From: Mycobacterium sp.
GTDB lineage: Bacteria > Actinomycetota > Actinomycetes > Mycobacteriales > Mycobacteriaceae
Assembly: GCA_019236925.1 (NCBI GenBank)
Contig: JAFAID010000240.1
Coordinates: forward strand, 1 to 35,495
DNA length: 35,495 bases
Direction: 5' to 3'
Position numbers and translations under genes: made by a program. This document shows positions 6,762 to 14,117 of this stretch, in pieces. Position 1 is the stretch's first letter, and every line of letters starts with the position of its first letter. The notes beneath the pieces were generated by a model. That model ran no database searches. It was not told the DNA's origin and was given only the letters and a program-made list of their open reading frames with translations.

Positions 6762-7921
6762 CTCGGTGTCCGGCTCTGCATCAGCCGGCGCAAGCCGGCG
6801 GCCTCATCGGTCAGTCCGCGGTCGGCGTGCCACACGGTGACCGCGCCGACCCTTCCTTCCGTTTGACGTAGCACGGCGATTTCGCTGAGTCGCCGCCGCC
6901 CGGCGCGATCGCGGGCAACGTGCAACAGCACCTGAACCGCCGCGGCCAGTTGGCTATGCAGCGCTCCGCGATCCAGCCCACCGAGAGCGCCCAACGCCTC
7001 TAAGCGAGCCGCAACCTCACCCGGACTGTTGGCATGCACTGTGCCCGCACCACCGTCGTGTCCGGTGTTCAGCGCCGCGAGCAGATCGACCACTTCGGCG
7101 CCGCGGACCTCGCCGACAACGATGCGGTCCGGCCGCATCCGCAGCGCCTGCCGGACGAGCTGGCGCACGGTGACTTCGCCGACGCCTTCGACGTTGGCGC
7201 ATCGGGCAACCAGTCTGACCAGGTGCGGATGCGGCGGCGCCAGTTCCGCGGCATCCTCCACGCACACGATCCGCTCGTCCGGCGCCACTGCGTTCAGCAT
7301 CGCCGCCAGCAGTGTCGTCTTGCCCGCTCCGGTGCCGCCGGACACCAGAAACGCCAACCTGGCGGCGATGATGTCGCCGAGCAGCGCGGCGGCCGTCGGC
7401 GCGATGGCGCCCGCCGCGACAAGCGCGGACAAATCTTGGGTAGCCGGTCGCAGTACCCGCAACGACAGGCAGGTGCCCCCGACGGCGACCGGTGGCAGCA
7501 CGGCATGCAGCCGGACCGCGAAGGCTCCGGCACCCACGCCGGTCAGCTGACCGTCCACCCACGGTTGTGCGTCGTCGAGACGGCGACCCGCCGCCAGCGC
7601 CAGCCGCTGCGCAAGGCGCCGCACAGCCGCCTCGTCGGCGAATTGAACGTTAGTGCGCCGCAAGCCGTTTCCGTCGTCGACCCATACCGCGTCCGGCCCG
7701 GTGACCAGCACGTCGGTGGTGCCGTCGACGCACAGCAATGGCTCGAGGATCCCGGCGCCGGTCAGTTCGGTCTGCAGTACTCGAAGGTTGCTCAGCAGCT
7801 CGGTGTCGCCGAGCACCCCACCGGATTCGGCCCGGATCGCGTCGGCCACCACCATGGGACGCAGCGGGGCGGATTCCGTCGCCAACCGCTCACGCACCCG
7901 GTCGATGAGCGAACCGGTCAT
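6758..7921 (-). CDS. TadA-like secretion/pilus ATPase (Rv3659c-like)
   Basis: A 387-residue cytoplasmic hexameric ATPase of the VirB11/TadA family that powers pilus or pseudopilus assembly. The N-terminal domain (about 1-160) precedes the ATPase core: Walker A GGTGAGKTT (195-203), an Asp box around V-C-V-E-D-A-A-E-L (219-227), Walker B with R-I-V-V-G-E-V-R-G-A-E (266-276), and the His box T-V-H-A-N-S (294-299). All catalytic motifs are intact. The start at 7921 is set by the ATGA overlap with the ssd stop (7918-7921) and by homologous length; the open frame upstream belongs to a shadow of ssd. Its partners are the TadB/TadC-like proteins immediately downstream. Confidence 0.93.
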   Translation of the reverse strand: MTGSLIDRVRERLATESAPLRPMVVADAIRAESGGVLGDTELLSNLRVLQTELTGAGILEPLLCVDGTTDVLVTGPDAVWVDDGNGLRRTNVQFADEAAVRRLAQRLALAAGRRLDDAQPWVDGQLTGVGAGAFAVRLHAVLPPVAVGGTCLSLRVLRPATQDLSALVAAGAIAPTAAALLGDIIAARLAFLVSGGTGAGKTTLLAAMLNAVAPDERIVCVEDAAELAPPHPHLVRLVARCANVEGVGEVTVRQLVRQALRMRPDRIVVGEVRGAEVVDLLAALNTGHDGGAGTVHANSPGEVAARLEALGALGGLDRGALHSQLAAAVQVLLHVARDRAGRRRLSEIAVLRQTEGRVGAVTVWHADRGLTDEAAGLRRLMQSRTPR

Positions 7922-9018
7922 GCCGCCCGACCCTCCGCTCGGGCGACCGGGCGCGCGGGCAGCAAAGCCAGGACCCGACGGGCTGCCGCCGCCAGCGCAG
8001 AGCGCCGCCCGAACCGCAGACCGCCGTGTTCGAGTTGCTCGGCCAGCCGCGGGTATGGCTTCATCGACGCCAGCAGCGGCACTCCGGCGATCGCAGCCAC
8101 CTCCTCCGCCCGAAGGCCGCCCGGCGACGGTCCGCGCACGACCAGCCCGACGTTGGGGTTGATCGCGGTGAGCACTGTAGCGATCGTCGCGGTGGCCGCA
8201 CATGCCCGCACGTCGCACGGGCTGACCACGACGACGAGATCGGCTGTGTCCAGGGCAGTTTGCGCAGCGTCGGTCAACCGACGCGGAAGGTCGCAGATGA
8301 CGGTCGCCCCGCCGCGGCGGCCGGCATCGACGACAGCGTCCACGGCGCGGGAGTCCAATTCGTATCCGCGACGGGTGCCCGACAGCATGCAGATCCCGCG
8401 GTGTCGCGGCAGCGCCTCGCGCACCGCCGACCAGTTCAGCCGTCCGCCTTGCAACGCCAGGTCGGGCCAGCGCACGCCGGGGGCAGTTTCACCACCCATC
8501 AGCAGGTCAATGCCACCACCCCAGGGATCGAGATCTACCAGCAACGGATCGGCCGCGATCTGTGCCAAAGCGGCGGCGAACAGTGACGCGCCCGCCCCGC
8601 CACGTCCACCGATAACCGCGACCACCTCGCCGAGGGCGCAGTCGTCTCGCGCGAACTCGCCGGCATCGGCGAGTTCGCGGACCAGATCGCGCTCTTGAGT
8701 GGGCAGCCTGAGCACGTGCCCGGCGCCGACCTCGATGGCCGCGGCCCATGTCGCCGACGCCGGTTCGCTGCCCGTCACCACGATCACGTGTGCGCGACGC
8801 GGCAGTCCGGCGCGCGCGCATCCTTGCGCCGTGGCCTCGTCGAGCACTACCGCCGCGGCTGCCGACCAAGTTTTCCGACTGATCGATGATGTGCTGCCGG
8901 CATGGACGACCCGCACGCCGACGGCCGCCGCGACCCGGTCGATCTCGTCGCGCAGCGCGGGTTCGGTCAACGCGGCCAGGACTCCGCGGGCACCGCCGGT
9001 GCCGGTGGGGGTGGTCAT
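7918..9018 (-). CDS. ssd: Ssd, septum-site-determining / TadZ-CpaE-like protein (Rv3660c-like)
   Basis: A 366-residue MinD/ParA-superfamily protein. An N-terminal response-regulator-like domain (about 12-115) precedes the ATPase-like domain starting at V-V-A-V-I-G-G-R-G-G-A-G-A-S (residues about 132-145). The deviant Walker A lacks both lysines of the KGGxGKT/S motif, so ATP hydrolysis is doubtful. A D-L-D-P-W-G-G-G-I-D-L-L motif follows. In M. tuberculosis this protein is reported to affect septation and dormancy-related metabolism; by position it is also the TadZ/CpaE component that localises Tad machines. It is the first gene of the seven-gene pilus operon, and DnaA-box-like sequences and the 6C RNA lie upstream on the same strand. 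Confidence 0.9.
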   Translation of the reverse strand: MTTPTGTGGARGVLAALTEPALRDEIDRVAAAVGVRVVHAGSTSSISRKTWSAAAAVVLDEATAQGCARAGLPRRAHVIVVTGSEPASATWAAAIEVGAGHVLRLPTQERDLVRELADAGEFARDDCALGEVVAVIGGRGGAGASLFAAALAQIAADPLLVDLDPWGGGIDLLMGGETAPGVRWPDLALQGGRLNWSAVREALPRHRGICMLSGTRRGYELDSRAVDAVVDAGRRGGATVICDLPRRLTDAAQTALDTADLVVVVSPCDVRACAATATIATVLTAINPNVGLVVRGPSPGGLRAEEVAAIAGVPLLASMKPYPRLAEQLEHGGLRFGRRSALAAAARRVLALLPARPVARAEGRAA

Positions 9019-9070
9019 TGGCCCACCGTGCCTGGGCTCGACCTTGCGCCGCCAGTCCCGAACAAGGATC

Positions 9071-9097
9071 TGTGGACAGCACCTGATCTGTGCACAA
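9071..9097 (-). promoter_or_regulatory. Two DnaA-box-like 9-mers upstream of ssd
   Basis: Read on the minus strand, TTGTGCACA (9097-9089) and CTGTCCACA (9079-9071) each differ by one base from TTGTCCACA, the box seen in mycobacterial oriC. They have the same orientation and lie 18 bp apart, about 55-80 bp before the ssd start codon. Binding by DnaA is inference only. Confidence 0.3.
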
Positions 9098-9151
9098 CTC
9101 GGGTCTGCAATCCGTCAAAACCCGCAGGGCCGCGAGGAGAATTCACCCGAG

Positions 9152-9247
9152 AAAAGGGACGACCCCCGCCAGGGGGGGAGGAGGCGAGGGTCGTCGTGTA
9201 TCAGCCCCGGGGGGTCGGGCTGATACACCCTCGGCTAAGCCGAGTAC
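9152..9247 (-). ncRNA. 6C small RNA (B11 / ncRv13660c homologue)
   Basis: The minus strand has the diagnostic 6C architecture. A short CTCGGC-TTA-GCCGAG hairpin is followed by a perfect 12-bp stem, GTGTATCAGCCC/GGGCTGATACAC (arms 9228-9217 and 9207-9196), whose loop contains six cytosines. A second stem (ACGACCC/GGGTCGT, arms 9194-9188 and 9165-9159) also carries a run of cytosines in its loop and is followed by CCCTTTTC as terminator. The length of about 96 nt and the position between the ssd and HAD-phosphatase genes match B11 of M. tuberculosis. That RNA acts by pairing its C-rich loops with G-rich mRNA leader regions, and its overexpression is toxic in mycobacteria. Confidence 0.9.
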
Positions 9248-9252
9248 TGCTT

Positions 9253-9258
9253 ACTATA
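9253..9258 (-). promoter_or_regulatory. -10 element TATAGT of the 6C RNA
   Basis: TATAGT on the minus strand (9258 to 9253) is a strong -10 hexamer and predicts a start near 9247-9245, matching the first base of the folded RNA. A weak -35 such as TTGCGC lies about 19 bases upstream. Confidence 0.65.
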
Positions 9259-9412
9259 CACATGAGAGTCTTAGACAGCGCAAGTGCTGTTTGAAGTTGC
9301 GCGCATGGCATTCGGTCACGTTGTGCCAGGACAGCGAGGTCGTCACGAGCAACCGAACCGTGGTTGACCGGGCGTTTTGTGGACCACCTCGCGATTTGCC
9401 ACCTGATCGCCC

Positions 9413-9418
9413 TATGCT
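9413..9418 (+). promoter_or_regulatory. -10 element TATGCT of the HAD phosphatase gene
   Basis: TATGCT ends 6 bases before the GTG at 9425, which would make the mRNA leaderless from that codon. This is the main reason for preferring GTG 9425 over the adjacent GTG at 9422. Confidence 0.5.
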
Positions 9419-9424
9419 GGGGTG

Positions 9425-10273
9425 GTGACCGTTCCGGACTCGGCCGCTGACCAGCAAACATCACCACCAAACACCGGTCGCACCCCCCGCACCGCCGCGT
9501 TCTTCGATCTTGACAAGACCATCATCGCCAAGTCCAGCACCCTGGCGTTCAGCAAACCTTTCTTCGATCAGGGATTGATCAACCGGCGCGCTGTACTCAA
9601 GTCCAGCTACGCCCAGTTTCTGTTCCTACTTTCCGGTGCCGACCACGATCAGATGGACCGGATGCGCATCCACCTGACCAACATGTGCACCGGCTGGGAT
9701 GTGCAGCAGGTGAAGTCGATTGTCAGCGAAACGCTGCACGATATCGTCACGCCGCTGGTATTCGCCGAGGCCGCGGACCTGATCGCCAGCCACAAGCTGT
9801 GCGGCCGCGATGTCGTGGTGGTATCGGCCTCCGGCGAGGAGCTGGTGGCACCGATCGCGCGTGCGCTCGGCGCTACCCACGCGATGGCGACCCGCATGGT
9901 CGTCGAGGACGGCAAGTACACCGGAGAGATCGCGTTCTACTGCTACGGCGACGGCAAGGTGCAAGCGATCCGCGAGTTGGCTGCGCGTGAGGGCTACCCG
10001 CTCGAGCACTGCTACGCCTACTCCGATTCGATCACCGACATGCCGATGCTCGAAGTCGTCGGCCATCCGAGTGTGGTCAACCCGGACCGCGCGCTGCGTA
10101 AAGAAGCGACCGCCCGCGGCTGGCCGGTGCTGGCGTTCTCGCGGCCGGTGTCGCTGCGCGACCGTATCCCGGCACCGTCGGGAGCCGCACTCGCCACGAC
10201 CGCCGCGGTGGGTGTCAGCGCATTGGCCGCCGGGGCGCTGACCTACTCGCTGCTTCGCCGGCTCTCGCTGTAG
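9425..10273 (+). CDS. HAD-superfamily phosphatase, SerB-like, membrane-tethered (Rv3661-like)
   Basis: A 282-residue HAD hydrolase of the HAD-IB subfamily. Motif I is F-F-D-L-D-K-T (D28, D30); the mid-region carries V-V-S-A-S-G-E-E (motif II Ser); motif III/IV reads G-K-V-Q-A-I then Y-S-D-S-I-T-D-M-P-M-L. The reaction is hydrolysis of a phosphomonoester; annotation as phosphoserine phosphatase is by similarity and not certain. A hydrophobic helix near the C-terminus (about 255-277) followed by L-L-R-R suggests a C-terminal membrane anchor. The start follows the leaderless promoter pattern and agrees with the M-T-V-x-D-S beginning of the M. tuberculosis orthologue. It is flanked by two small RNA genes. 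Confidence 0.85.
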   Translation: MTVPDSAADQQTSPPNTGRTPRTAAFFDLDKTIIAKSSTLAFSKPFFDQGLINRRAVLKSSYAQFLFLLSGADHDQMDRMRIHLTNMCTGWDVQQVKSIVSETLHDIVTPLVFAEAADLIASHKLCGRDVVVVSASGEELVAPIARALGATHAMATRMVVEDGKYTGEIAFYCYGDGKVQAIRELAAREGYPLEHCYAYSDSITDMPMLEVVGHPSVVNPDRALRKEATARGWPVLAFSRPVSLRDRIPAPSGAALATTAAVGVSALAAGALTYSLLRRLSL

Positions 10274-10367
10274 CCGAGACGCCGACCGCGCTTCAGCAAA
10301 CTTACCCGGGTCACCGGCCGGTACCGCTTCAGCGTTTTAACGGCATTTGACGCCAATTGACTCTTGA

Positions 10368-10383
10368 TGTGACCAGGGTCACG
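10368..10383 (+). promoter_or_regulatory. Crp-like operator in the Ms1 promoter
   Basis: TGTGA-CCAGGG-TCACG matches the mycobacterial Crp consensus TGTGA-N6-TCACA at nine of ten defined bases. It lies immediately before the probable -10 region (TAGTACAAA, 10384-10392) and overlaps the -35 to -10 spacer of the Ms1 RNA promoter. Binding here would be expected to interfere with RNA polymerase. The crp gene itself is in this window at 25993. Confidence 0.5.
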
Positions 10384-10397
10384 TAGTACAAAGGAGT

Positions 10398-10701
10398 CAC
10401 GGAAGCCTGGATGAGGCCAAGATCGATCCGGAAGAGAAGGCTCGATCTCCCGAATCCGGGTAACCCAGCACGGTTCCCGGCACCCACGCGGAGTCACAGC
10501 CGCGATAATGGCAGAAGTGTTGCGGGCCTGCGTAATTGCGGAAAATGGACGGTGTCGACGACTCCTTGGGTGGGGTTGCAGCCGAAAGTGTCGCAAGATC
10601 GCCGAGGCCACCCACGCAGCCCAGAGTTGCACGCTTGGTAACCGGAGTTCCGTGCTAGCGGGCGGCGAGCCGAAGTCCTTCGGACCGTCGCCCGCTTTAT
10701 T
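10398..10701 (+). ncRNA. Ms1 / MTS2823, 6S-like RNA that binds core RNA polymerase
   Basis: The gap between the HAD phosphatase gene and the convergent Rv3662c-like gene is where mycobacteria encode Ms1 (MTS2823), an abundant stationary-phase RNA of about 300 nt that binds sigma-free RNA polymerase. Here a promoter-like region (TTGATG 10364-10369, TAGTACAAA 10384-10392) is followed by about 300 nt with no convincing coding frame and a strong terminator at 10657-10701. The 5' end is estimated from the -10 position and could be off by about 5 bases. I could not fold the whole molecule. The identity rests on position, length and terminator rather than on alignment. Confidence 0.78.
10657..10701 (+). 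terminator. Intrinsic terminator of Ms1 RNA
   Basis: AGCGGGCG at 10657 pairs with CGCCCGCT, and the stem continues through inner CCGAA/TTCGG pairs to a short loop, with a few mismatches. It is followed by TTATT. This is the most orthodox rho-independent terminator in the window, and it also shields the convergent Rv3662c-like gene. Confidence 0.85.
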
Positions 10702-10759
10702 CGTCTGCACGACTCGCCCGGACCGCGGAACCGGCGCACAACACGCGGTTCCGGCAACC

Positions 10760-11512
10760 TTAGTTAGCAAGCGATTCGGCAATCGACAGCGCCTCCTGCG
10801 CGCCGGTGCGCATGGCCCGACAACACAGCACCAACCAGGCGGCCATGCCATCGGGTGTCCCGGCCGCAAAACCGCGCGCGGCGTCGCGGTAGTCGGCGGC
10901 TCGACGCATCCAGCTGACCTCCGGTACGCCCAGGCCGTGCGGGTCCAGCCCGGTGGCGATGGTGACCAGCCGCGACACCGCCCGCGCTACCACACCGTCC
11001 GCGCTGCCGAACGGCGCCAGGGTCAGCAGTTCGCCGTGGGCGACGGCGGCGATCACCGGGGCCGGCGCCTGGCTACCGCCGGTGACGATCTTCGCCAGCA
11101 GCTCCAGACGGGGCCCGACATCGGCGTCGGCGCGTGGCCGGCCCAACCGGCTCTCGTCGACGCGGTCGGCGGCGGCGAGCATATGCAGCCGTGCCAGCGC
11201 CTGCAGCGGCGCACGCTGCCACACGCCGACCAGGGTTGTCTCGCCGCCTTCCAGCGCCTGCGCGACGCGCAGCGCACCGGCGAATACCGGATCGCCGGCC
11301 GCGGAGGCGTCAAGCTGCTCGTCCAGTTTCAGCCCACCGTCGAGCACCGCCGACGCCCTCGCCGCCCGCAGTGCCGCCTCGGCCGCTGTCACCGGCCAGC
11401 GCCGCAGATTGGCACGATGCCGGTGGGCCCGGCCGAGCACGTCGCGGGCCTGATCGCTGGCGGCGGCCACACCGGGGAGCGCCATCAGCGGAGCCAGCGG
11501 GTCAGAAGTCAT
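10760..11512 (-). CDS. Conserved helical protein, Rv3662c-like, unknown function
   Basis: A 250-residue Ala- and Leu-rich protein with no signal peptide or transmembrane segment. The N-terminal half (A-S-D-Q-A-R-D-V-L-G-R-A-H-R-H-R, then A-A-L-R-A-A-R-A-S-A-V-L-D-G) predicts a long helical bundle; the region around residues 45-62 faintly resembles the N-terminal domain of Fic proteins, but no HPFxxGN motif is present. Orthologues are sometimes labelled oxidoreductase, which nothing here supports. It is transcribed downstream of dppD on the same strand, 83 bp away, and the gap is filled by a repeat element that supplies its GAGGAGG ribosome-binding site. Confidence 0.75.
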   Translation of the reverse strand: MTSDPLAPLMALPGVAAASDQARDVLGRAHRHRANLRRWPVTAAEAALRAARASAVLDGGLKLDEQLDASAAGDPVFAGALRVAQALEGGETTLVGVWQRAPLQALARLHMLAAADRVDESRLGRPRADADVGPRLELLAKIVTGGSQAPAPVIAAVAHGELLTLAPFGSADGVVARAVSRLVTIATGLDPHGLGVPEVSWMRRAADYRDAARGFAAGTPDGMAAWLVLCCRAMRTGAQEALSIAESLAN

Positions 11513-11593
11513 CAGCGCCGCTCCTCCTCATCGCTTCGTCCCCCTCGCCGCTGCGCGGCTGGGAGGTGCCCCCACTGCATCGTCGCCGGCGCG
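11513..11593 (-). repeat. MIRU/REP-like intergenic element between dppD and the Rv3662c-like gene
   Basis: On the minus strand the gap reads GGCGACGATGCAG ... GACGAAGCGATGAGGAGGAG ... and ends against the ATG of the downstream gene. The GACGATGC and GAAGCG(A)TGAGGAG cores recur at 28137 and 30373-30470. Such elements, inserted between co-transcribed genes and carrying a ribosome-binding site, resemble the interspersed repeats known from mycobacteria. Confidence 0.5.
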
Positions 11594-11595
11594 CG

Positions 11596-13236
11596 TCACG
11601 AGCTGCCACGATACGGTGACGGGATCGCCGCCAGCAGTTGCCGGGTGTAGTCATGCCGCGGCTGGGTGAACACCTCATCGGTGGGAGCGTGCTCAACCAC
11701 CCGGCCCGCTTTCATCACCAGCACCTCATCCGCGATCTGCCGGATAACGGCCAAGTCGTGACTGATGAACAGATAACTCAGCCCGAGTGCGTCCTTCAGC
11801 CCGGCAAGCAGTTCGAGGATCTGCGCCTGCACCAAGACGTCGAGTGCGGAGACAGCCTCGTCGCAGACCAGCACCTCAGGCCGCAACGCCAGCGCTCGCG
11901 CGATCGCGACCCGTTGGCGCTGCCCGCCCGATAACTCGCGGGGGCGTCTTTCCAGCACCGACGGCGGAAGCGACACCTGGTCGACCAACTCTTGCACCGC
12001 CGCGCGCCGTTCGCGGCGGTTCCCGACGCGGTGGATGCGCAGCGGTTCTTCAATGGCCCGAAACACCGAGTACATCGGATCCAGGCTGCTGTAAGGGTTT
12101 TGGAAGACCGGCTGCACTCGCCGGCGAAATGCCAGGGCCTCGCGCCCGTTCAGCGCGGCGACGTCGCGGCCGTCGAACGTCACGGTCCCGGAAGTCGGCG
12201 CAAGCAGGCCGAGCATCATGCGCGCCACTGTCGATTTCCCTGACCCGGATTCGCCCACGATTGCCAGTGTGGTCGCTTTGCGCAGCCGAAAAGACACGTC
12301 GTCGACGGCACGGAATTCGGTTTTGCGCCAACCCTTTCCGTGGGTTGTCCGGTAGGTCTTGGTCAGCTCGGCGGCAGTCAGAAGATCATCGGTGCCGGAT
12401 TCTGAGGCGCCCGTCGCGTTGCTGGGCCGCGCTCGAGTCGTCGTCCCACCAGCCGGCCGCACCGACGGTGCGGCGGCGACCAGTTCCTGAGTGTAGGGAT
12501 GCTGTGGGTCGGTCAAGATCAATTGCGCTGCACCGGTTTCTACGACCCGGCCGCGGTGCATGACGACCAGCTGCTCAGCGCGCTCGCCCGCCAGTGCGAG
12601 ATCATGGGTGATCAACAGCACCGCGGTGCCCAGTTCGGCGGCCAGCTGCTGCAGATGGTCGAGCACCTGCCGTTGCACCGTGACATCGAGAGCCGACGTC
12701 GGCTCGTCGGCGATCAGCAGGCGCGGCCGGCCCGCCAGCCCGATCGCGATCAGCGCGCGCTGACACATCCCACCGGACAGCTGATGCGGATAACGTCGGG
12801 CCTGAGTCGGCGGGTCCGGCATGCCCGCTTCATCGAGCAGTTTCAGTGATCGTTGCTCGGCGTCACTGATGTTGTTGGCGCGCAGGGCCTCCCGGATCTG
12901 AAAGCCGACCTTCCACACCGGGTTGAGGTTCGTCGTCGGGTCCTGCGGCACATAGCCGATGCCGGTGCCCCTGATCGCGCGGAGCCGACGCGGATCCGCC
13001 GATACGATGTCGATGCCGTCGAACACGATGCGGCCGGCACTGATCCGTCCGCCCGGCGCCAGCAACCCGAGAATCGCGGCGGCGGTCGTCGATTTTCCGG
13101 AGCCCGATTCACCGACAACGGCGACGGTCTGCCCGCTGCGCACCGTCAGCTCGACGTTGTGCACGGCGGGAGCGTCGTCGCCGAACCTGACCTCCAGGCC
13201 GGCGACGCTCAGCAGCGGCTGCTCGGCGGTAGTCAC
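11596..13236 (-). CDS. dppD: DppD, fused double ABC ATPase of the dipeptide/haem importer
   Basis: A 546-residue protein with two complete ABC cassettes in one chain. Cassette 1 has Walker A GESGSGKST (42-50), signature L-S-G-G-M-C-Q-R, Walker B L-L-I-A-D-E-P and switch His in L-L-I-T-H-D. Cassette 2 has a second GESGSGKST near residue 325, signature L-S-G-G-Q-R-Q-R, and V-L-V-C-D-E-A-V-S-A-L-D (Ala replaces the usual Pro/Thr after the Walker B Glu). This DppD+DppF fusion is typical of mycobacteria. GTG 13236 overlaps the dppC stop (GTGA). It energises uptake through DppB/DppC; in M. tuberculosis the system has been linked to haem acquisition. Confidence 0.94.
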   Translation of the reverse strand: MTTAEQPLLSVAGLEVRFGDDAPAVHNVELTVRSGQTVAVVGESGSGKSTTAAAILGLLAPGGRISAGRIVFDGIDIVSADPRRLRAIRGTGIGYVPQDPTTNLNPVWKVGFQIREALRANNISDAEQRSLKLLDEAGMPDPPTQARRYPHQLSGGMCQRALIAIGLAGRPRLLIADEPTSALDVTVQRQVLDHLQQLAAELGTAVLLITHDLALAGERAEQLVVMHRGRVVETGAAQLILTDPQHPYTQELVAAAPSVRPAGGTTTRARPSNATGASESGTDDLLTAAELTKTYRTTHGKGWRKTEFRAVDDVSFRLRKATTLAIVGESGSGKSTVARMMLGLLAPTSGTVTFDGRDVAALNGREALAFRRRVQPVFQNPYSSLDPMYSVFRAIEEPLRIHRVGNRRERRAAVQELVDQVSLPPSVLERRPRELSGGQRQRVAIARALALRPEVLVCDEAVSALDVLVQAQILELLAGLKDALGLSYLFISHDLAVIRQIADEVLVMKAGRVVEHAPTDEVFTQPRHDYTRQLLAAIPSPYRGSS

Positions 13237-14117
13237 GTGCGCGACGTCCGTGACGTGGAATCCAGAACGTCGCGCAACACGTCGCCCATCATCAAAAACG
13301 CCAGCACCGTAAGCGCAAGGGCCCCGGCCGGATAGAACAGGATCGGCGAGCCGGCCCGCAGCCGCGTCTGTGCCACGTTGATGTCGCCGCCCCATGACAC
13401 CACCGACGGCGGCAGCCCTACACCGAGGTAGGACAACGTCGCCTCGGTCACGATGAACATCCCCAGCGAGATAGCCGCGACCGCGATCACCGGGCCCAGC
13501 GCATTCGGCACGACGTGGCGTATCAGCATCCCGAACCTGCTCAGTCCCAGCGCTTGTGCGGCCATAACGTAGTCGCTGCCGCGCACTGCGAGCACCGCCC
13601 CGCGCGCGATTCTGGCCACCTGCGGCCAACCGAACAGCGCGAGAATCGCGACCACCGTCCATACGGTGCGGTGATGCATGACCTGCATCAGCACGATGGC
13701 GGCCAACAACAGTGGGATCCCGAAGAAGACATCGGCGACGCGGGACACCACCACGTCGATCCAGCCGCCGTAGAAGCCGGCTAACGCTCCCAGCGCTCCG
13801 CCGACAACGAAAACCACCAAGGTGGCGCCAACGCCGACGGTGACCGAGGCACGGGCGCCGTAGACAGTGCGGGCGTAGATGTCGTGGCCTTGCAAGTCGG
13901 TCCCGAACCAATGCGCGGCCGACGGCGCGAGCAGGCTCTGATACGGGTCGGCGTAGCCGGGATCGGCCGACGTGAACAACGCCGGAAACAACGCCACGAC
14001 AATGAAGAACAGGATCAGTGCCGCGGCAACGACGAATTTCGGACGTCGCCGTAGGCTCCGCCAGGTATCACGCCAAAACCCCTCGCCGCCAACGGCTTCG
14101 GTGCCCCGGTCAGCCAT
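13233..14117 (-). CDS. dppC: DppC, permease subunit of the peptide importer
   Basis: A 294-residue permease of the oligopeptide/dipeptide ABC family. It has an N-terminal transmembrane helix (about residues 27-48, V-V-A-A-A-L-I-L-F-F-I-V-V), the OppC-type domain with further helices, and the cytoplasmic-coupling EAA-like segment A-A-Q-A-L-G-L-S-R-F-G-M-L-I-R-H-V-V-P-N. The start ATG 14117 overlaps the dppB stop by 8 bases; an upstream in-frame ATG at 14156 would extend 13 residues into dppB-overlapping sequence and looks spurious. It pairs with DppB in the inner membrane and is translationally coupled to dppD. Confidence 0.92.
   Translation of the reverse strand: MADRGTEAVGGEGFWRDTWRSLRRRPKFVVAAALILFFIVVALFPALFTSADPGYADPYQSLLAPSAAHWFGTDLQGHDIYARTVYGARASVTVGVGATLVVFVVGGALGALAGFYGGWIDVVVSRVADVFFGIPLLLAAIVLMQVMHHRTVWTVVAILALFGWPQVARIARGAVLAVRGSDYVMAAQALGLSRFGMLIRHVVPNALGPVIAVAAISLGMFIVTEATLSYLGVGLPPSVVSWGGDINVAQTRLRAGSPILFYPAGALALTVLAFLMMGDVLRDVLDSTSRTSRT

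Noticed and set aside
7034-8698. 554-codon plus-strand open frame over tadA and ssd
   Set aside because: The minus strand encodes complete conserved proteins with coupled starts; the plus frame is low-complexity Arg/Ser/Thr-rich and has no start context.
8507-9118. Alternative minus-strand frame overlapping the ssd start
   Set aside because: Arg-rich shadow in a different frame; ssd has the conserved sequence and ATG at 9018.
9159-9228. Paired hairpins read as a plain bidirectional terminator
   Set aside because: They have C-rich loops on one strand, their own promoter and a U-tract on that strand, which fits 6C RNA better.
10502-11650. Plus-strand open frame running through Ms1 into the Rv3662c-like gene
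   Set aside because: It crosses the Ms1 terminator and then reads antisense to a conserved gene; no coding character in the RNA region.
13237-13911. Extended DppD reading frame to 13911
   Set aside because: The extra 225 codons overlap dppC in another frame; GTG 13236 with the GTGA overlap gives the expected length.
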